This document shows positions 1 through 12,024 of a stretch of 64,000 nt of DNA, one piece after another (positions within the stretch are counted from its first letter, which is position 1; the number at the start of each line of letters is the position of its first letter). A model generated the notes under the pieces. The model saw only the letters and a program-made list of their open reading frames with translations, searched no databases and was not told where the DNA came from. Source of the DNA: Acanthamoeba lenticulata. Taxonomy: Eukaryota > Discosea > Longamoebia > Acanthamoebidae. Where the stretch lies: the NCBI GenBank assembly GCA_002179805.1, contig NAVB01000237.1, forward strand, positions 1 to 64,000, written 5' to 3'. A program made the position numbers and the translations under genes.

Positions 1-242
1 ACCACATACACTCCCACTCCAACTGGGGTTCACCAAACAGCCTAATCTTTGTTTATTTGTTGATAAATATTTTATTTATTATTTATTAATCTGGTGGCAC
101 TGGCTCCACAATAGGAAAACCAAACTGCAACTGCCTCGACAAAAAGGAAAATACAAACGCAGGCATCGTGTCTGACCGTGGCCGTTGGGAGACTTGGGGC
201 AGGAGACGCATTTACCAAGACCAGCGCCAGAACCAGGACGAC

Positions 243-3200
243 ATGGACACTATCATCAAATTCCAGATACAGAACCCTGAAGTGGCGCTCACGGGCCTGA
301 AGGTGCTCGGCGCCCAACAGTTTCTGAACGCCACGCATGCCACCCAGGTTGCCCTGCCTCCCATATGAACCATCGCTCGAGCTTCAGAGCAATCGTACTG
401 ACTTGTTGAGTCCTCCCCAGTTGTACAAGATAGAAGTGGTCACCTCCCAGGGCACCTACTACATTCACCGCACCTTTGCTGAGCTTCGGGAAGCACACGC
501 AGTGGTAACCGCCTTCCCAGTAAGAGTTTACCATACGTCCCCCACAGTTCGTTAAGCGGTTGTGGGGGGAAACAGCTCAAGGACTGTTATCCCAAGGCCA
601 AGTTTGCCAAGTTCCCCAAGACCTTCACGCACCTTGTAAAGGGCTCCAAGTTGGTACGGTCTGCACTGTTCCAGTGAGAGGAGGTGGGTCTCATCTCCGC
701 CACCACAGGAAAAGCGCATCAAGAAGATTACAGCATGTCTCACCTCCTACGTCAAGCACGCGGCTAATGCCGCGCCGTTACGCGACAAACTCACGCCCAG
801 AGTACGTGGCGTGGATATGGAGGCTGAAATATGATGCTGACGTAGAGCTTGCATCGAAAGGCTGAGCAATTTCAGCTGCTGCACGTCAGCGTTATGCAAG
901 GACGCAACCTTGCTGCGCGAGACAGCAACGGTACTCTAAACCATGATGCATGATGTGGTGTCGCGCAAAGCTGATGGTGAGAGCTTTCTCTGCTTCAGGA
1001 AAGAGTGACCCTTTCGTGCGCATTGCTGTCGTTGATGGAGAGAACAGAGTCACTAGCAAGGGCGCCAGGACGGCCACGATCAAGGGAACGGTACGTTTGC
1101 AACACTCCTCGTCTGTTCTCCAGTTCGCATTGCGCGCTGACCTTCATGATTGTTTGGTTTGCAGCTCAACCCCACCTGGACCGAGGAAGACTACCTCTTG
1201 TACGACATCGTCGGGCATCTGTTTTCGTGCAACCTTGCAATGTAACCGAGCTTTGTGTGGCCATGCAGTGATCTGTCCGACCCCGTCAGCGCGGTCACAT
1301 TCTCCGTGTGGGACTGGGATCGAGCCTCCCGCAACGACTTCCTCGTACGTCCCTCGCTTCTCGCCTGCAAGCAACGTTACGGCTTATCATGTCTGCACGT
1401 GTAGGGCCGCGTGACCTTGCGCAAGGAGGATATTCCCCACAACAAGTGCGTGTTCCCTGCTTCCTCTTCCCGCCCCCTTTACGTATACCAACAAAGCGAG
1501 AGAGCAGGGAGGTGCTGCGATGGTTCCCTCTGTACCGTACCAAGGCAAGACAGGGCGATATCGTACACGGCGAGCTTCTCCTCCGCCTTCAGCACATCGT
1601 ACTTGCAGCCCTTCCCCTCCACAATCTTGTGAATTAATCAAATTCGTTTGGTTTGGCCCTTCTTGCAGACCGCTAAGCCGGGTGGCATCTGCCTGGAGCC
1701 TAAGGTGAACGAGTTTGAGGACAAGGAGTACATTGCCCAATGCAAGTACGTGAAGACGCAAACCTAGACCCACCCTCGCCCGCACTCACGCCCCTCTCCA
1801 AGGGCCGAACGACAAGAACGGCATGAGAGGAAGATTAAGGAGCGGCCTGCGGGCAAGATTCACCTGAACCTCCTCTACAACCCGCCACTGGGCAACTGGG
1901 ATGGCTACATCACAATCACCGGTGCGCACGTCCTTCGTCGTACCTTTTCTTTATTTCCTGACTTTGTACGCCTTTCCTCAGTCATTGAAGCGGTGGACCT
2001 GCCCGCCTTGGACCGCGGCGGCACCTCGGACCCCTACGCCGTGCTCTCGCTCAACGGCAAACGGTTCGGCTGGCTGGCTGGCCTCCTCTGCCCAGCTCTC
2101 CTCTCACGGCTCCAACTTTGTCTTGGCCAGGTTCCGTACGAAGATCCTTAAGAAGACGACCCGCCCGACCTGGAAGGAGACCTTTTACTTCTACGTGCCG
2201 CACGACCAGATCCACGGCCTCCGCCTCGAGCTCGACGTGTACGACTGGGATGCCGTCAGCAAGCGCGACTTTATCGGCGACCTCGCGCTCCAGGTTGAGG
2301 AGATGGCCGAGGGCCTCACGGACAAGTGGGTGCCCCTTGTGGGCCCCGCGCCGACCCAAAAGGGCCTCCAAAAGTACGAAGCCTCGAGCGCTCGAGTCAA
2401 CAACTCAACACATACAAAGAAAGAGAGGAGCTAACACTTGGTGGTCCGACCTCGCCTCGTCAGGAAACTGGGCAAGGCGATGGCCGAAGAGGGCTGGGCC
2501 CCGAAGCTGCCGATCGTGCTTGTGCCGGGCTTTGGTTCGACGGGCCTCGAGGTTATCGAAGGCTACGAAAAGTGGAGGGGCGAGCGCGTGTGGCTCTCCA
2601 TCTCCAAGATCGGTGGCCAGGCCCTGTCCGTCCGGTACCTCCTCCTGGCCGTCGTCCACGAAGCGCTTCTTCCAGCCTCTGTCTGTGCGTGCGGCTGATC
2701 AGGTCCCATGAACGCGCGTGGTCCGCAGGCGCCAGATCCAGCAGTTCCAGGCGTCGCGAAAGATGGGCCGCAGCACTTCCCTGTCCTCGTCGATGCAGCA
2801 GCAGCAACAGCAGCAGGAAAAACGGCAGCAGGAAGAGGAGACCGATCAGCTCACCGCCGACGACGTCGCCTTCAAGGTACCGTAGTCCGCCCGCTTTGGG
2901 AACGGGAGGTGATGATTCCCTCATCTTCTCACATGTGCCACTTCGCGCACTTCACGTAGAATCGCTGGATTGCGCACATCAGCCTCGGGCCCGACGGCTA
3001 CTCTGACCCGGAGAGTACGTCCCGCCTCGGCCTTTCCCTCAAAGACAATCATTTGTGTGTATGTGCGAGGTGTGTGTGATTAACGACGAGGTGGACAACA
3101 GACATCAAGGTGCGGCCGGTCAAGGGCGTCGAGGCCGTGACCTACCTTGATCCGGGCGCCCTCACCTCGCCCCTCTCCTGGGTGCGTCTCTGATACCAGC

Positions 3201-5276
3201 CAAGTCATTGGCCGCTCGTTCATCATCCGAATGAGGAGGTTGATGATGTCGACGTGTTGTAACCAACCTTGGTCATCGTCTATTCACCAGGTCATGGGCC
3301 CGCTGGTGTCGAACCTGCAGCAGCTGGGCTATGCCTACGGCAAGAACCTCCTCGCCGCCGGAGTACGTGCTCTGAGCTGAACTGTCCCTTTTCTTTCTAA
3401 TTTTTCATTATTTTATTTTATTTTATTTATTTTATTTTGGTTTGTTTTGTTTGTTTGTTTGTTTGTTACTCCAAATTCCACTTTTATTGAAACGGCCACA
3501 TTTCACGTCGACAGTACGATTGGCGGCTGCCGCCGCACCAGCTGGAGGAGCGCGACCGCTATTTCTCCAACCTGAAGGCGAGCATCCAGGAGATGGGCCG
3601 CGAGTACGGGCCGGTCGTGCTGGTCGGCCACAGCATGGGCAACCGCACCATCCAGTACTTCCTCAACTGGATCATGCGAACCGACAACCGGGGCCGCAAG
3701 TGGATCGACGATCACAGTGACTACTCCCCCCCCCCACTTCTTCTTTATGTTGCGCTTACGGCGGCTTGGCCAACTGACACAATCCTTTGCGGGGTGGTGA
3801 TGACAATGGTGACGATGGTGATGACAATGACAACCACCAGTCCACACGTTCATGGCCGTGGGCGCGCCGTTCCTGGGCGCCTCGAAGGCCATTCGCGGTC
3901 TCGTGACGGGCGAGAAGTTTGGGCTCGACGCCTTCCTCAACGACACTGAGGCCATCACGTTCTCCCGCCGCATCGGTACCCTTCCGCGATTTTGATATAT
4001 TTTTCAACAGCTTGATTGATGAATGTTATTCCGCCTTCCTCAAATCAGCCTCGACGACCTTCCTGCTGCCGGTGGGCTTGGAGTCCAAGCACCACCACAT
4101 GCCCGCCGACTTCCCCTCGTTCACTGCTTTCGTGCGCACATCTCCTTTTATTATATGAATTATTATCAATTTTTCTTTTTGTTTCTTGTGAATAATATTC
4201 ATATTTATATTTGGCCTATTATTCCCATGTGCAGCAAGACGAGCACGAAGACGCGCCCAAGCCGGTGCCCTACCTGGACTTCCTCGTCCGCGATGCCGAT
4301 GCCGCCGTACACGCCCTAAATCTATTTACATTTTTCTTACATTTATGATTTATGTTGGAATTCCAAGCAGTCCAGCTCGGCAGCAGCTGACGCCGTCCCT
4401 CCCCTCTTGCCTGCCTGCAGTCGACGATGCACATGCGCGAGGAGTACCTCATGAAGAGCCCGCTCTTTGGCGGCCACGTCGGAGACGAGTACATCCTCAA
4501 GGCCCCGCCCGTACGGCGCCTCTACGCCATCTACGGCATCAACCTCGACACCGAGGTCGGCTGCGTGTTCAAGCGCGAGAAGAACGGCAGGATCGTGCTC
4601 GAGGACCCGCCCGCGGCCCTGCAAAAGGCCCTCCACAACGAGGGATACGCCGTGCGCAAGGGTATCGTCTACGAGACGAGCAAGAGCCGACAGGGCATCA
4701 TCCGCGAGATGACCGGCGAGGACGGCTTCACCTGCGGCGACGGCACCGGTGCGTTTCCTGCGTTTAAGTGTTGATGTTGTTGATGAAGAGGACGAAGAGG
4801 ATGATGGTGGGCTCACGTGGGGGGACATTTTGGCCACGACAGTGTCGTATGCGTCTCTGAACCATTGCACGCGCTGGAAGGACGACATTCCTCAACTCAC
4901 CATCGACGAGCTCGATGGAGCCGAGCACCGCGAGATCCTCACCAACCGGCTCTTCTTCAAGTGCGTTCACACATTCGCCACCATCATTTCTCTCACGGAC
5001 GACACTAACGGGGCTCCCAATCTCTTGCAGGAAACTGTTTGAATACGTCGCGGAGAAGGTGACTGTGGCCAACATGGCTGACCTCGGTGCGCTCTTCTGC
5101 CCTTCCCTGGTTTTATATTCAAATTGTTCTCTTTATTATGTTTTGCTGCTTGTGTGTTTACGTCTGTTATTCATTCTCTGTGTGCAGGCGACCTGGCGAC
5201 GCGCTTGGGCATCTCGGCCGAGAACTTCCTGGCCGAAATCGCCGACGACGTCGACACGCCCGTTGAGAACGCCTAA
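243..5276 (+). CDS. PX-like/C2/C2/LCAT-family acyltransferase or phospholipase, multi-exon
   Basis: About 18 short exons read as one frame-consistent protein. A PX-like region comes first (LYKIEVV..., RTFAELREAH, exon 421-519; KFPKTFTHLV, from 576). A first C2 domain follows (NLAARDSNG/KSDPFVRIAVV, LNPTWTEE, VWDWDRASRNDF), then a second C2 (SDPYAVLSLNGKRF, TRPTWKETF, VYDWDAVSKRDFIGD, about 1980-2330). The rest is an LCAT/PDAT-type alpha/beta hydrolase: LPIVLVPGFGSTGLEV near 2510, nucleophile elbow VLVGHSMGN near 3620, the acid in CGDGT near 4735 and the histidine in SYASLNHCTRW near 4850. Family knowledge gives transfer or hydrolysis of a phospholipid acyl chain; the C2 and PX modules suggest recruitment to Ca2+ or phosphoinositide membranes (inference). 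The stop is in the exon encoding ENFLAEIADDVDTPVENA. The first ATG in the open frame is at 243, but the frame is open back to 90, so an upstream exon outside the window is possible. Exon borders are hand-called; the LCAT identity is sure, the PX call moderate. Confidence 0.85.
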
Positions 5277-5494
5277 GAGGCGTCCGACACGGGAGGAATC
5301 CTCTTGCTCGCTGTCATTGCGCAGCTTCCCTCCCACGCAACTTCATGAAGTTCGCCCGTGTGTGTACTTTAGCTCTCCACAAGAGGGATTTTACACTCTT
5401 TCCCGAGTTGGTGTTTGTTTGGTGGTAGCCCGTTTGGGTCTTGCTATTTATTGTGTTTTTTAATATCGTTATTTCTATCGAAGGAGACGCTGGG

Positions 5495-6710
5495 CTACCG
5501 GAGGGCGAGACGCCCCGCTCGGGTGCGGCGCGGGCGGCCGCTCGTCTGGGCAAAGGCAAACGACGAGACCAGCGTGCCCACGCCGTTGTCCTCCTTATCT
5601 TCTTCTTTTGTTGTTGTTGTTGTTGTGTTTTTCGCCGTCCTCTTGGCCTTCTTTTTGCTCAACGGCTCCTCTTCTTCCTCGTCTTCCAGCTCCTTTTCTT
5701 CGTCCGCTTCCTCCTCCCCCTCCTCCTGCTTAATCACAAGTGCCCGCTTGGCGGCCGCGCGCGATCGCGAGCTCTTGGCAAGTCGCCGACTGGGCGGAGC
5801 GACAAAGTCATCATCGTCGTCCTCTTCCTTCTTCACCACAACCTTCTTCTTCCTCTGCGTAGTCGACACTCTGTCTTCCTCTTCCTCCTCTTCTTCGTCT
5901 TCTTCTTCCTCCTCTTTTACAGCCGCGTCAGCGGCCTTGCGCTTGGCGACCACCTTGCGCGCAGGGGCTCGTCGGCGCTTTGTCTTACGTTCATCACCAT
6001 CCTCTCCTTCTTCTTCTTCTTCCTCCTCCTCTTTTACAGCCGCGTCAGCGGACTTGCGCTTGGCGCTACGTCTGGCCTTCTTGGGCGGCGCCTCGGGCTC
6101 GGGCGGGGCGTCGTCGCCCGAGAGGTCGGACGCGTAGCGGCGGCCGTACTTGGTGAGCACGTAGGCACCATCGAGATACCAGTAGTAGCCCTCACGGGGC
6201 TCCACGCCCCAGTCGTACCGCAAGTAGAAGTCGCGGTGCTTGGTGAGGAGGTTGGCCTGGTGGCGCTGGACAAAGTGGCGGTTGGTGAGGAAGGGCGGCA
6301 CGCCCTGAGCCTCCAGCACGGCTTCGTCGATGGTCTCGAGGGGGAGGTTGTTGACAAAGCCGCGCGCCATCCACTCCTCGAGAAAGCAGTTGTAGTAGAG
6401 CTTCAGGGCCTCGACCCAAGGCTTCCACATTTGCAGCACGGGATGGCTGGCCAATTGGATCCCCACAGCCCCACAAAAATCAGATTAGAATCGTTCGGCG
6501 AGTCTGCAGGCAAGTGTGCAAGTACCGCTTCCATGAGGAGTCTGGGTTGCGATCGAGGAGGATGTTGAGGAGCTGCATGGCCTCGACCCGCTGCTTGCCC
6601 GTTCGCTTGTTGTCGAGCAGCTGTGCGGTCAGGCGAAAGCATGCCTGCAGGTTCTCCAGTACTGACTTTGAATCGTCCCACACCAAGAGGAACGGCAAAA
6701 AGGTCTGCAT
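5495..6710 (-). CDS. Pyrimidine-dimer DNA glycosylase-like protein (MSMEG_6728 type) with acidic C-terminal tail
   Basis: Two exons (6526-6710 and 5495-6446, intron 79 nt) give 378 residues in frame. The N-terminus reads MQTFLPF, then LTAQLLDNKRTGKQRVEA and, across the splice, SSWKRHPVLQMWKPW. These match the conserved MxTFLP, LDxxRLGKQRVEA and HPAVxMW motifs of the MSMEG_6728 / PF03013-like family, which is related to T4 endonuclease V and is mostly bacterial. Family knowledge suggests a DNA glycosylase/AP-lyase acting on UV photoproducts. The start at 6710 is chosen because the family begins exactly there. From about residue 160 the protein becomes a tail of Glu/Asp blocks alternating with Lys/Arg clusters (KTKRRR, SKKKAKR), plausibly nuclear localisation signals. 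A motif of the type AKRKxADAAVKEEEEE occurs twice, a tail-internal duplication. The activity itself is inferred, not shown. Confidence 0.78.
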
Positions 6711-6918
6711 GTTGTGCGCTTGATGCCTGTTACAGGCCTTGTGGGGTGAACGGTTGTGTTGTTTGAAACGTTGCCGCAACGCTTGATCGAGAGTGTGGGG
6801 AAGACGAGTGTTGGCGTCATGATGACTTCGAGGAAAAATAAATTGTTATGTTCTTTTTTTTCTTTTTTTAATGGACACTTTTCGGCCTACTGGTGGTGTC
6901 TGTCGGCCGCTCGCCCGG

Positions 6919-9900
6919 CTACTCCGGTCTGTCGTCAGCTGTCCCGTCGCCGGGAGCGTCATTAAGAAGGAGCCACTTGTCGAGCATCTCGGCCAGCGTG
7001 GCCCGGTTAAGCGGCTTGGACAGGAAGTCGTCCATGCCCACACGGAAGCACTTTTGCTGGTACTCGCTCGTGGCCGATGCCGTCAGCGCCAGAATCGGCA
7101 CGTGAGGCAGCAGTGGTTGCGGTGGCGGTGCTGCAGTGGGCGAGGAGGAAGAGGAAGTCGAGAGCTGATTGGTGCCAATCTGGCCCTCCAGCTCGCGGAT
7201 CCTCGTCGTCGCCTTGAACCCATCCATCACTGCGTACAGGTTTGGATGATTTAGTCTTTCGGACGGATGAACGTTGTTGTTGATCAACACGTAACGCACC
7301 AGGCATCTGGCAGTCCATGAGGACGAGATCGATCCGGCGCTCGTCCTCGCCCTGCATGTCGCTTTCGTTCTTTTTGTCGCCTTCGCTCTTTTCTTCGTTT
7401 TCGCTTTCGTAGTGGCGCTCCATCGCGTTGACGGCTTCGAGCCCGTTGGCCGCCACGATCGGCTCGCACCCGAGCGAGCGGAGCATCCGCACCCCGACCT
7501 TCTGGTTGACCACGTTGTCCTCCACCAGCAGCACGCGCTTGCCGCGCAGTCCACGCTTGGTGGTGGCGGCGGTCGCCGTTTGCCGATGCTGCGACGTTGC
7601 TAATGCCGATGTCGACGAAGACGACGAAAATGATGACGTCAACGTCGCCGGCTTCGTCGCCGGAGCAGCCGTCGCAGGATCGCCGGTTCCGGCTCGAGGG
7701 CTTTTGTCTTCGTCGGAGCTGCTTATGCTGGTCTTCTCCTCACGACCGCCCGACTCTTCATCGTCGCTGTCATCGTCATCGTCATCATCGCCCTCTTCAT
7801 CAGCAGCCCCACCGCCGTTGCGGCCGCTGCTACTGACCTTGACCCCTTGCTCATCGCCGCCGCCATCAGCGCCATCATCATTGTCGTCATCACCATCGTT
7901 GCTCATTAGGTCGGCCCGCGCCTGGGCACCGCTGCTGACCACGGCCTCGCCCTGCTGCGGCGCGAGCTCGACGCCGGCCGTGGCCGACTCCAGCGGGTCT
8001 ACCCCAGCGGGCTCCTCTTTCCGGCCAGCCTCGGCTTCGGCTTCGGCCTCGGGCTGGGGCTGGGGCTGGGGCTGCCGGGCCTGGTCCTGAGCCTGGGTCT
8101 GGCCGCTCTGACGCTGGTGCAGGCGCAGGCGATGCTGGGACTGGCGCAGGCGGTCCCGCTTGACCGCATGATGGGGATGATGATGGCCCGCGGCCGCGGC
8201 GGGCGGGGTCGTCGGGGGCGGGGCCAGCGGGAGCCTGAGGGTGAGCACGAATGTGGAGCCCTTGCCCACGCGGCTCTGGCACTCGATCTTGCCGCCCATG
8301 GCCTCGGCCAGCCGCTGGCTGATGGCCAGCCCGAGGCCGCTCCCGCCGTACTGCCGCCGCAGCGACGTGTCGCCCTGCGAGAAGCCCTGCATGCCAGGCC
8401 GCGTCGGGTCAGCTCGGGTCAGGTCGAGCGATAGCGAGAGCACACGAGACGTACGAGGAAAATGCGTTTCATGCAGTCGTCGCTCATGCCAATGCCGGTG
8501 TCGGTGATGCGCAGCACGACAAGCTCGGGGTCCTCCCCGGCGCCGGTGCCCTCGCGGGCCTCGAGGCGCACCTGGCCGCCCGGGCCGGTGAACTTGAATG
8601 CGTTACTGAGCAGGTTGTACACGATCTGCCGCGTGCGGCGCGGGTCGCCCATACGGCGCGGATGGGCGATGTCGATCATCTTCTCGAACCGGATTTGCTT
8701 GGGCGCCAATGATGACGACGACACCGACGATGGTGGTGAAGGACCGACGGCGACGGTGCTGGCGAGGGTCTCCTTGGCCGACGAGGCCATGACGATCTGG
8801 CACACCTGCTCGAGCTGCTCGACGAGGTCGAACGGCAGGCGGTCGAGCCGGATCGACCGGTTGGCCGCCACGGAGCCACCGCCCTTGGCAGAGGACGCGC
8901 CTGCAGGCTCGCCGGCGCCCAGGGTCTGGAAGTCGAGAATGTCGTTGATGACGGCGCACAGGTGGTCGCTGCAGTCGGCGATCAGAGTCACGGCCTCGCG
9001 CAGCCGCCGACTGCGGCGCACCTTGCTCGTGCGCACCATATCCTCCACTGTGGACAGGATCCCATGCATCGGCGTGCGCAGCTCTACACGCGTGTCGCAC
9101 ACGCTTGAGCGCCGCTCGACAACGGCCTGGAAGAGAAAGAGGGGCGTCGTACCGTGGCTCACGTTGGCGAGGAAGCGCTCCTTGACCTTGATGGCCTGCT
9201 GGAGACGGCGGTTGGCCTGCTCGGCCTCGTCGAGGGCCGTCTCCATGCGATTCAGGGCGTAGGCGCGCACGTACTCGTAGCCGCCGCAGGAGAGACCCAA
9301 GTAGGAGAAGAAGGCAAAGTTGATTACAAAGTTGCTGTTGATTGATTGGTTGAACAAGTGAGTGCGATAGAAGTGGTGAGGACTGGGCAGCTTAGTTGTC
9401 AGCAAGTTGGGATGACGTACGCAGGGGCGTCGGGCACGGGAGGCGGTACGCCGAGGGACTGGCGGACGTAGAAGAGGGTGATCTGCAGCACGAATGAACA
9501 TGCCAGCGACAGCGTGCCTGATTTGGCTCCAAGCCCAAAGAACACTTGGAGCGGCACCACCAGAAACCTAGGGATGGTTGAGCGGGCAGATGGAATTGGA
9601 ATTGAAGTCGAAATTGAAATCTAGGAAAATGAACAGTTGGATGTACCATTTGTCGGTGCCAAGATGGGGTCGATAAAGGGCATAGTAGAAGGCGTGGACG
9701 TAGATGTATGCCACCCAAAGAGCAACCACGCGGGAAAGCGGCACCTCTTTGGTCATGAGGATTAAGAGGATCACAGCGACAACCGCGTTGAGCAACAGCA
9801 TCTGGAAATGATGCCACAAGTGCAGCTGGAGCATGAATCCAGAAGGAGCCTCCTCGAATTGAGGAGGGAAGTAGTAATCGTAGTGAGCTTGATAGGCAGA

Positions 9901-10098
9901 AAGCTCGTTGGTCGCGGCATCTTTCGGTTCGACAACACGATTGGCGAACAAGCCTTCAGATAACAGCCAGCCGACGTTGAGGAGACTGAAGTGGAACAAG
10001 AGGACGGCAAACAGGGTGCGCTGCCGCTCCTCCTGCGGACTGCAGTGATGCCCGTCCACGATCCACCGCCCCAGCCGTATCAGCGCCTCCATCACCAT
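6919..10098 (-). CDS. Membrane-bound hybrid histidine kinase with C-terminal receiver domain
   Basis: The N-terminal exons (10098 to about 9400) encode four or five hydrophobic segments ([65 protein letters not shown]). A helical linker, the H-box [16 protein letters not shown] (an intron splits it just after the phospho-accepting His), N-box [14 protein letters not shown]1 DTGIGM, F-box [15 protein letters not shown] and G2 SGLGLAIS follow. A low-complexity Ser/Asp/Gly-rich spacer of about 250 residues leads to a receiver domain with [14 protein letters not shown], the phospho-accepting Asp in [15 protein letters not shown] and FLSKPLN. All catalytic boxes are present, so phosphorelay activity is expected; the signal sensed is unknown because no extracellular sensor fold is visible. 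The start is the ATG at 10098 ([12 protein letters not shown]). A partial paralogue lies at 20195-21338. Confidence 0.9.
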
Positions 10099-10573
10099 GT
10101 TCCGCTTCACACCTCCCCACGCGAAAGCGAAGCGAGGAAGATGAAAACGATGAAGATGAGGCGAGCAGAGAGAGTATGAGATTAGGAGAAGCTGGAGACG
10201 TTAGGAGCCTCGTGGCGGTCCCTTGCTGCGTGCACTGTCGGGTGTTCACTTCAGGCCGAGGGCCTGGTTGGTCGCGCGGAGAACAGCCGACCTTTCCGCC
10301 AACCTCCTCTGATCGGACCGAAAGATATTCAGACCAGTGGCTGGCTGGTCGGGCGACCTCGAGACAACAACAGCTTCGTCCCCTTGAAGATCCTTATGCT
10401 CCTTCATGCTGGTGATCAAGCATACACACAAGTGCAGGACGGCGAGTCAAGAACACACAAACAGACGCTGTACGGGAGTCAAGTTGTCTGTGTATTCACC
10501 GAGAGAAGAGCGCATCGCGAGCGGAAGAACAAAAAGAGGGTGTTTAAAGAGACTGACATCAGGTCGCGCTCGC
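10099..10573 (+). other. Intergenic region, no gene seen
   Basis: This 475-base stretch lies upstream of the histidine kinase start and downstream of the glutathione peroxidase stop. I see no ORF with family features. It should hold the kinase promoter and 5' UTR and the peroxidase 3' UTR. Confidence 0.5.
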
Positions 10574-11660
10574 TCACTTCTGGAGCAGCTTCTCGATCGT
10601 ATGGCTAAGAGACTCGGGCTTGGTGAGCGACGAGTACCGCTCCTCCACCTTGCCCTCCTTGTCCACCAGGAATTTCTATATCATCATAGCGTCGTGCATC
10701 GATGAGCACAAGTACGTACAACGAAGAGAGAGGGAGAAGAAGCTCGAGACGTACCTCAAAGTTCCATTTGATGCGGGTGAGGCCGAGAAGGCCCGACTTC
10801 TGGCTCTTGAGGTAGGCGTAGACAGGATGGGTGTCGTCGCCATTGACGTGGATCTTCTTCATGACCGGGAAGCTCACGCCATAGTTCTTCTGTTGAGTGC
10901 CACACATTCAACAACACACAGGCACGTAAGAAGCGGCAGCTACTTGCGGGCCCCAACGCTTGGCAAAGAGGACAGCGCAACACAAACCTGGCAGAACTCC
11001 TGAATCTCTTCTTCAGAGCCGGGCTCCTGCCCACCAAACTGATTGCAGGGGAAGGCCACGATCTCCAGGCCTGAGCACAGATGCAGGTGAGGATTTGATT
11101 CGGTTTGAGTGACACCACGGTGCACGCACCCTGGTCCTTGTACTTCTCATAGAGGGCCTGCAGGTCCTTGTACTGGGGCGTGAAGCCACACTTGGAGGCC
11201 ACGTTCACGATGAGCACCACCTGCACGCAGCGATTGCAAAAATTATCAAATTGATCGATCCAGCGAGTTCAGTGAGCTCAAATCCAGCCAAGACTGGCAC
11301 TCTTTAGAGCCGCACCTTGCCCTTGAGCTGAGAGAAATCAAATGTCTGGCCCTTGTTGTCCTCGGCCTTGAGCTCATGTAGCGAGTGCACGTCCGACATT
11401 ATGGTGGTGTTGCTGAAGGATCGAGGTTGAAACTGTTGTTGTTTGTGTTGTGCACTTGAGGCTGTGGCGTGGGAGATGAGCGCAAGATTACTAACTACCG
11501 ATCCGCAAATGTGGAAGTGGCGAAAAGAGGATCGAGAAAGCAGACGGCTGTTGGTGGTAAAGCGCTTTGCTGTTGGTGGTTGTAGAAGTGGACGGTAGAC
11601 GGCTGCTGGTGAGCTCCTTGTAAGTGTGACTGTTCCTGTTGCAACACGAGCACAGCGCAT
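10574..11660 (-). CDS. Glutathione peroxidase, cysteine type, with possible mitochondrial presequence
   Basis: Exons spell a complete GPx/PHGPx-like enzyme: [17 protein letters not shown] with Cys where selenocysteine would stand, [18 protein letters not shown] with the conserved Gln, and [18 protein letters not shown] with the catalytic Trp/Asn. The stop follows EKLLQK at 10576. It reduces hydroperoxides, in such non-selenium enzymes usually with thioredoxin. The conventional start is the ATG at 11399 ([11 protein letters not shown]). An in-frame ATG at 11660 adds 87 residues rich in Arg, Ser and Thr with no Asp or Glu, the composition of a mitochondrial targeting peptide; the span given includes it. 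A weak TATA-like stretch only about 20 nt upstream of 11660 makes the longer form uncertain. Either start, or both for dual targeting, is possible. Confidence 0.9.
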
Positions 11661-12024
11661 ACCAGTGCTGAATCAATAAATACAGCACAAGGGCTCTGGA
11701 CTTGTCGCCGATTGCTCACGTGCAGCGGCCTGCGGGTTGGCTGCGTTTCCCACTTATTGTGCCCGTCTGGATCGGTCACTTTCCCCTTGGGGGTATTTTC
11801 CTTCTTCTTCTTCTTCACCTTCGGGTCATTGCTTGCTGTCCAAACACGATCACGGTCTGGTGATGCGCCCGTGGTGGGTATGGGTGACCGGATGGTGGAG
11901 CTTGTCAATTACGTCCTCCACTTTGTGCACCCCCTGTCCTTGCCCTCCTGGGCACACGCCCTCGAGCTCGTTGGTCCCATCACTGGGCTGGTCGCATTCC
12001 ACCGTGCAGCCCCTCCTGGTCTCT
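11661..12024 (+). other. Upstream region of the peroxidase, no gene seen
   Basis: Short open frames run through here on both strands, but none shows family motifs or convincing composition. It probably contains the peroxidase promoter and decayed sequence leading into the ankyrin relic. Confidence 0.35.

Noticed and set aside
5415..6568. Two long Ser/Phe/Leu-rich plus-strand ORFs
   Set aside because: They are shadows of the acidic Glu-rich tail read on the other strand.
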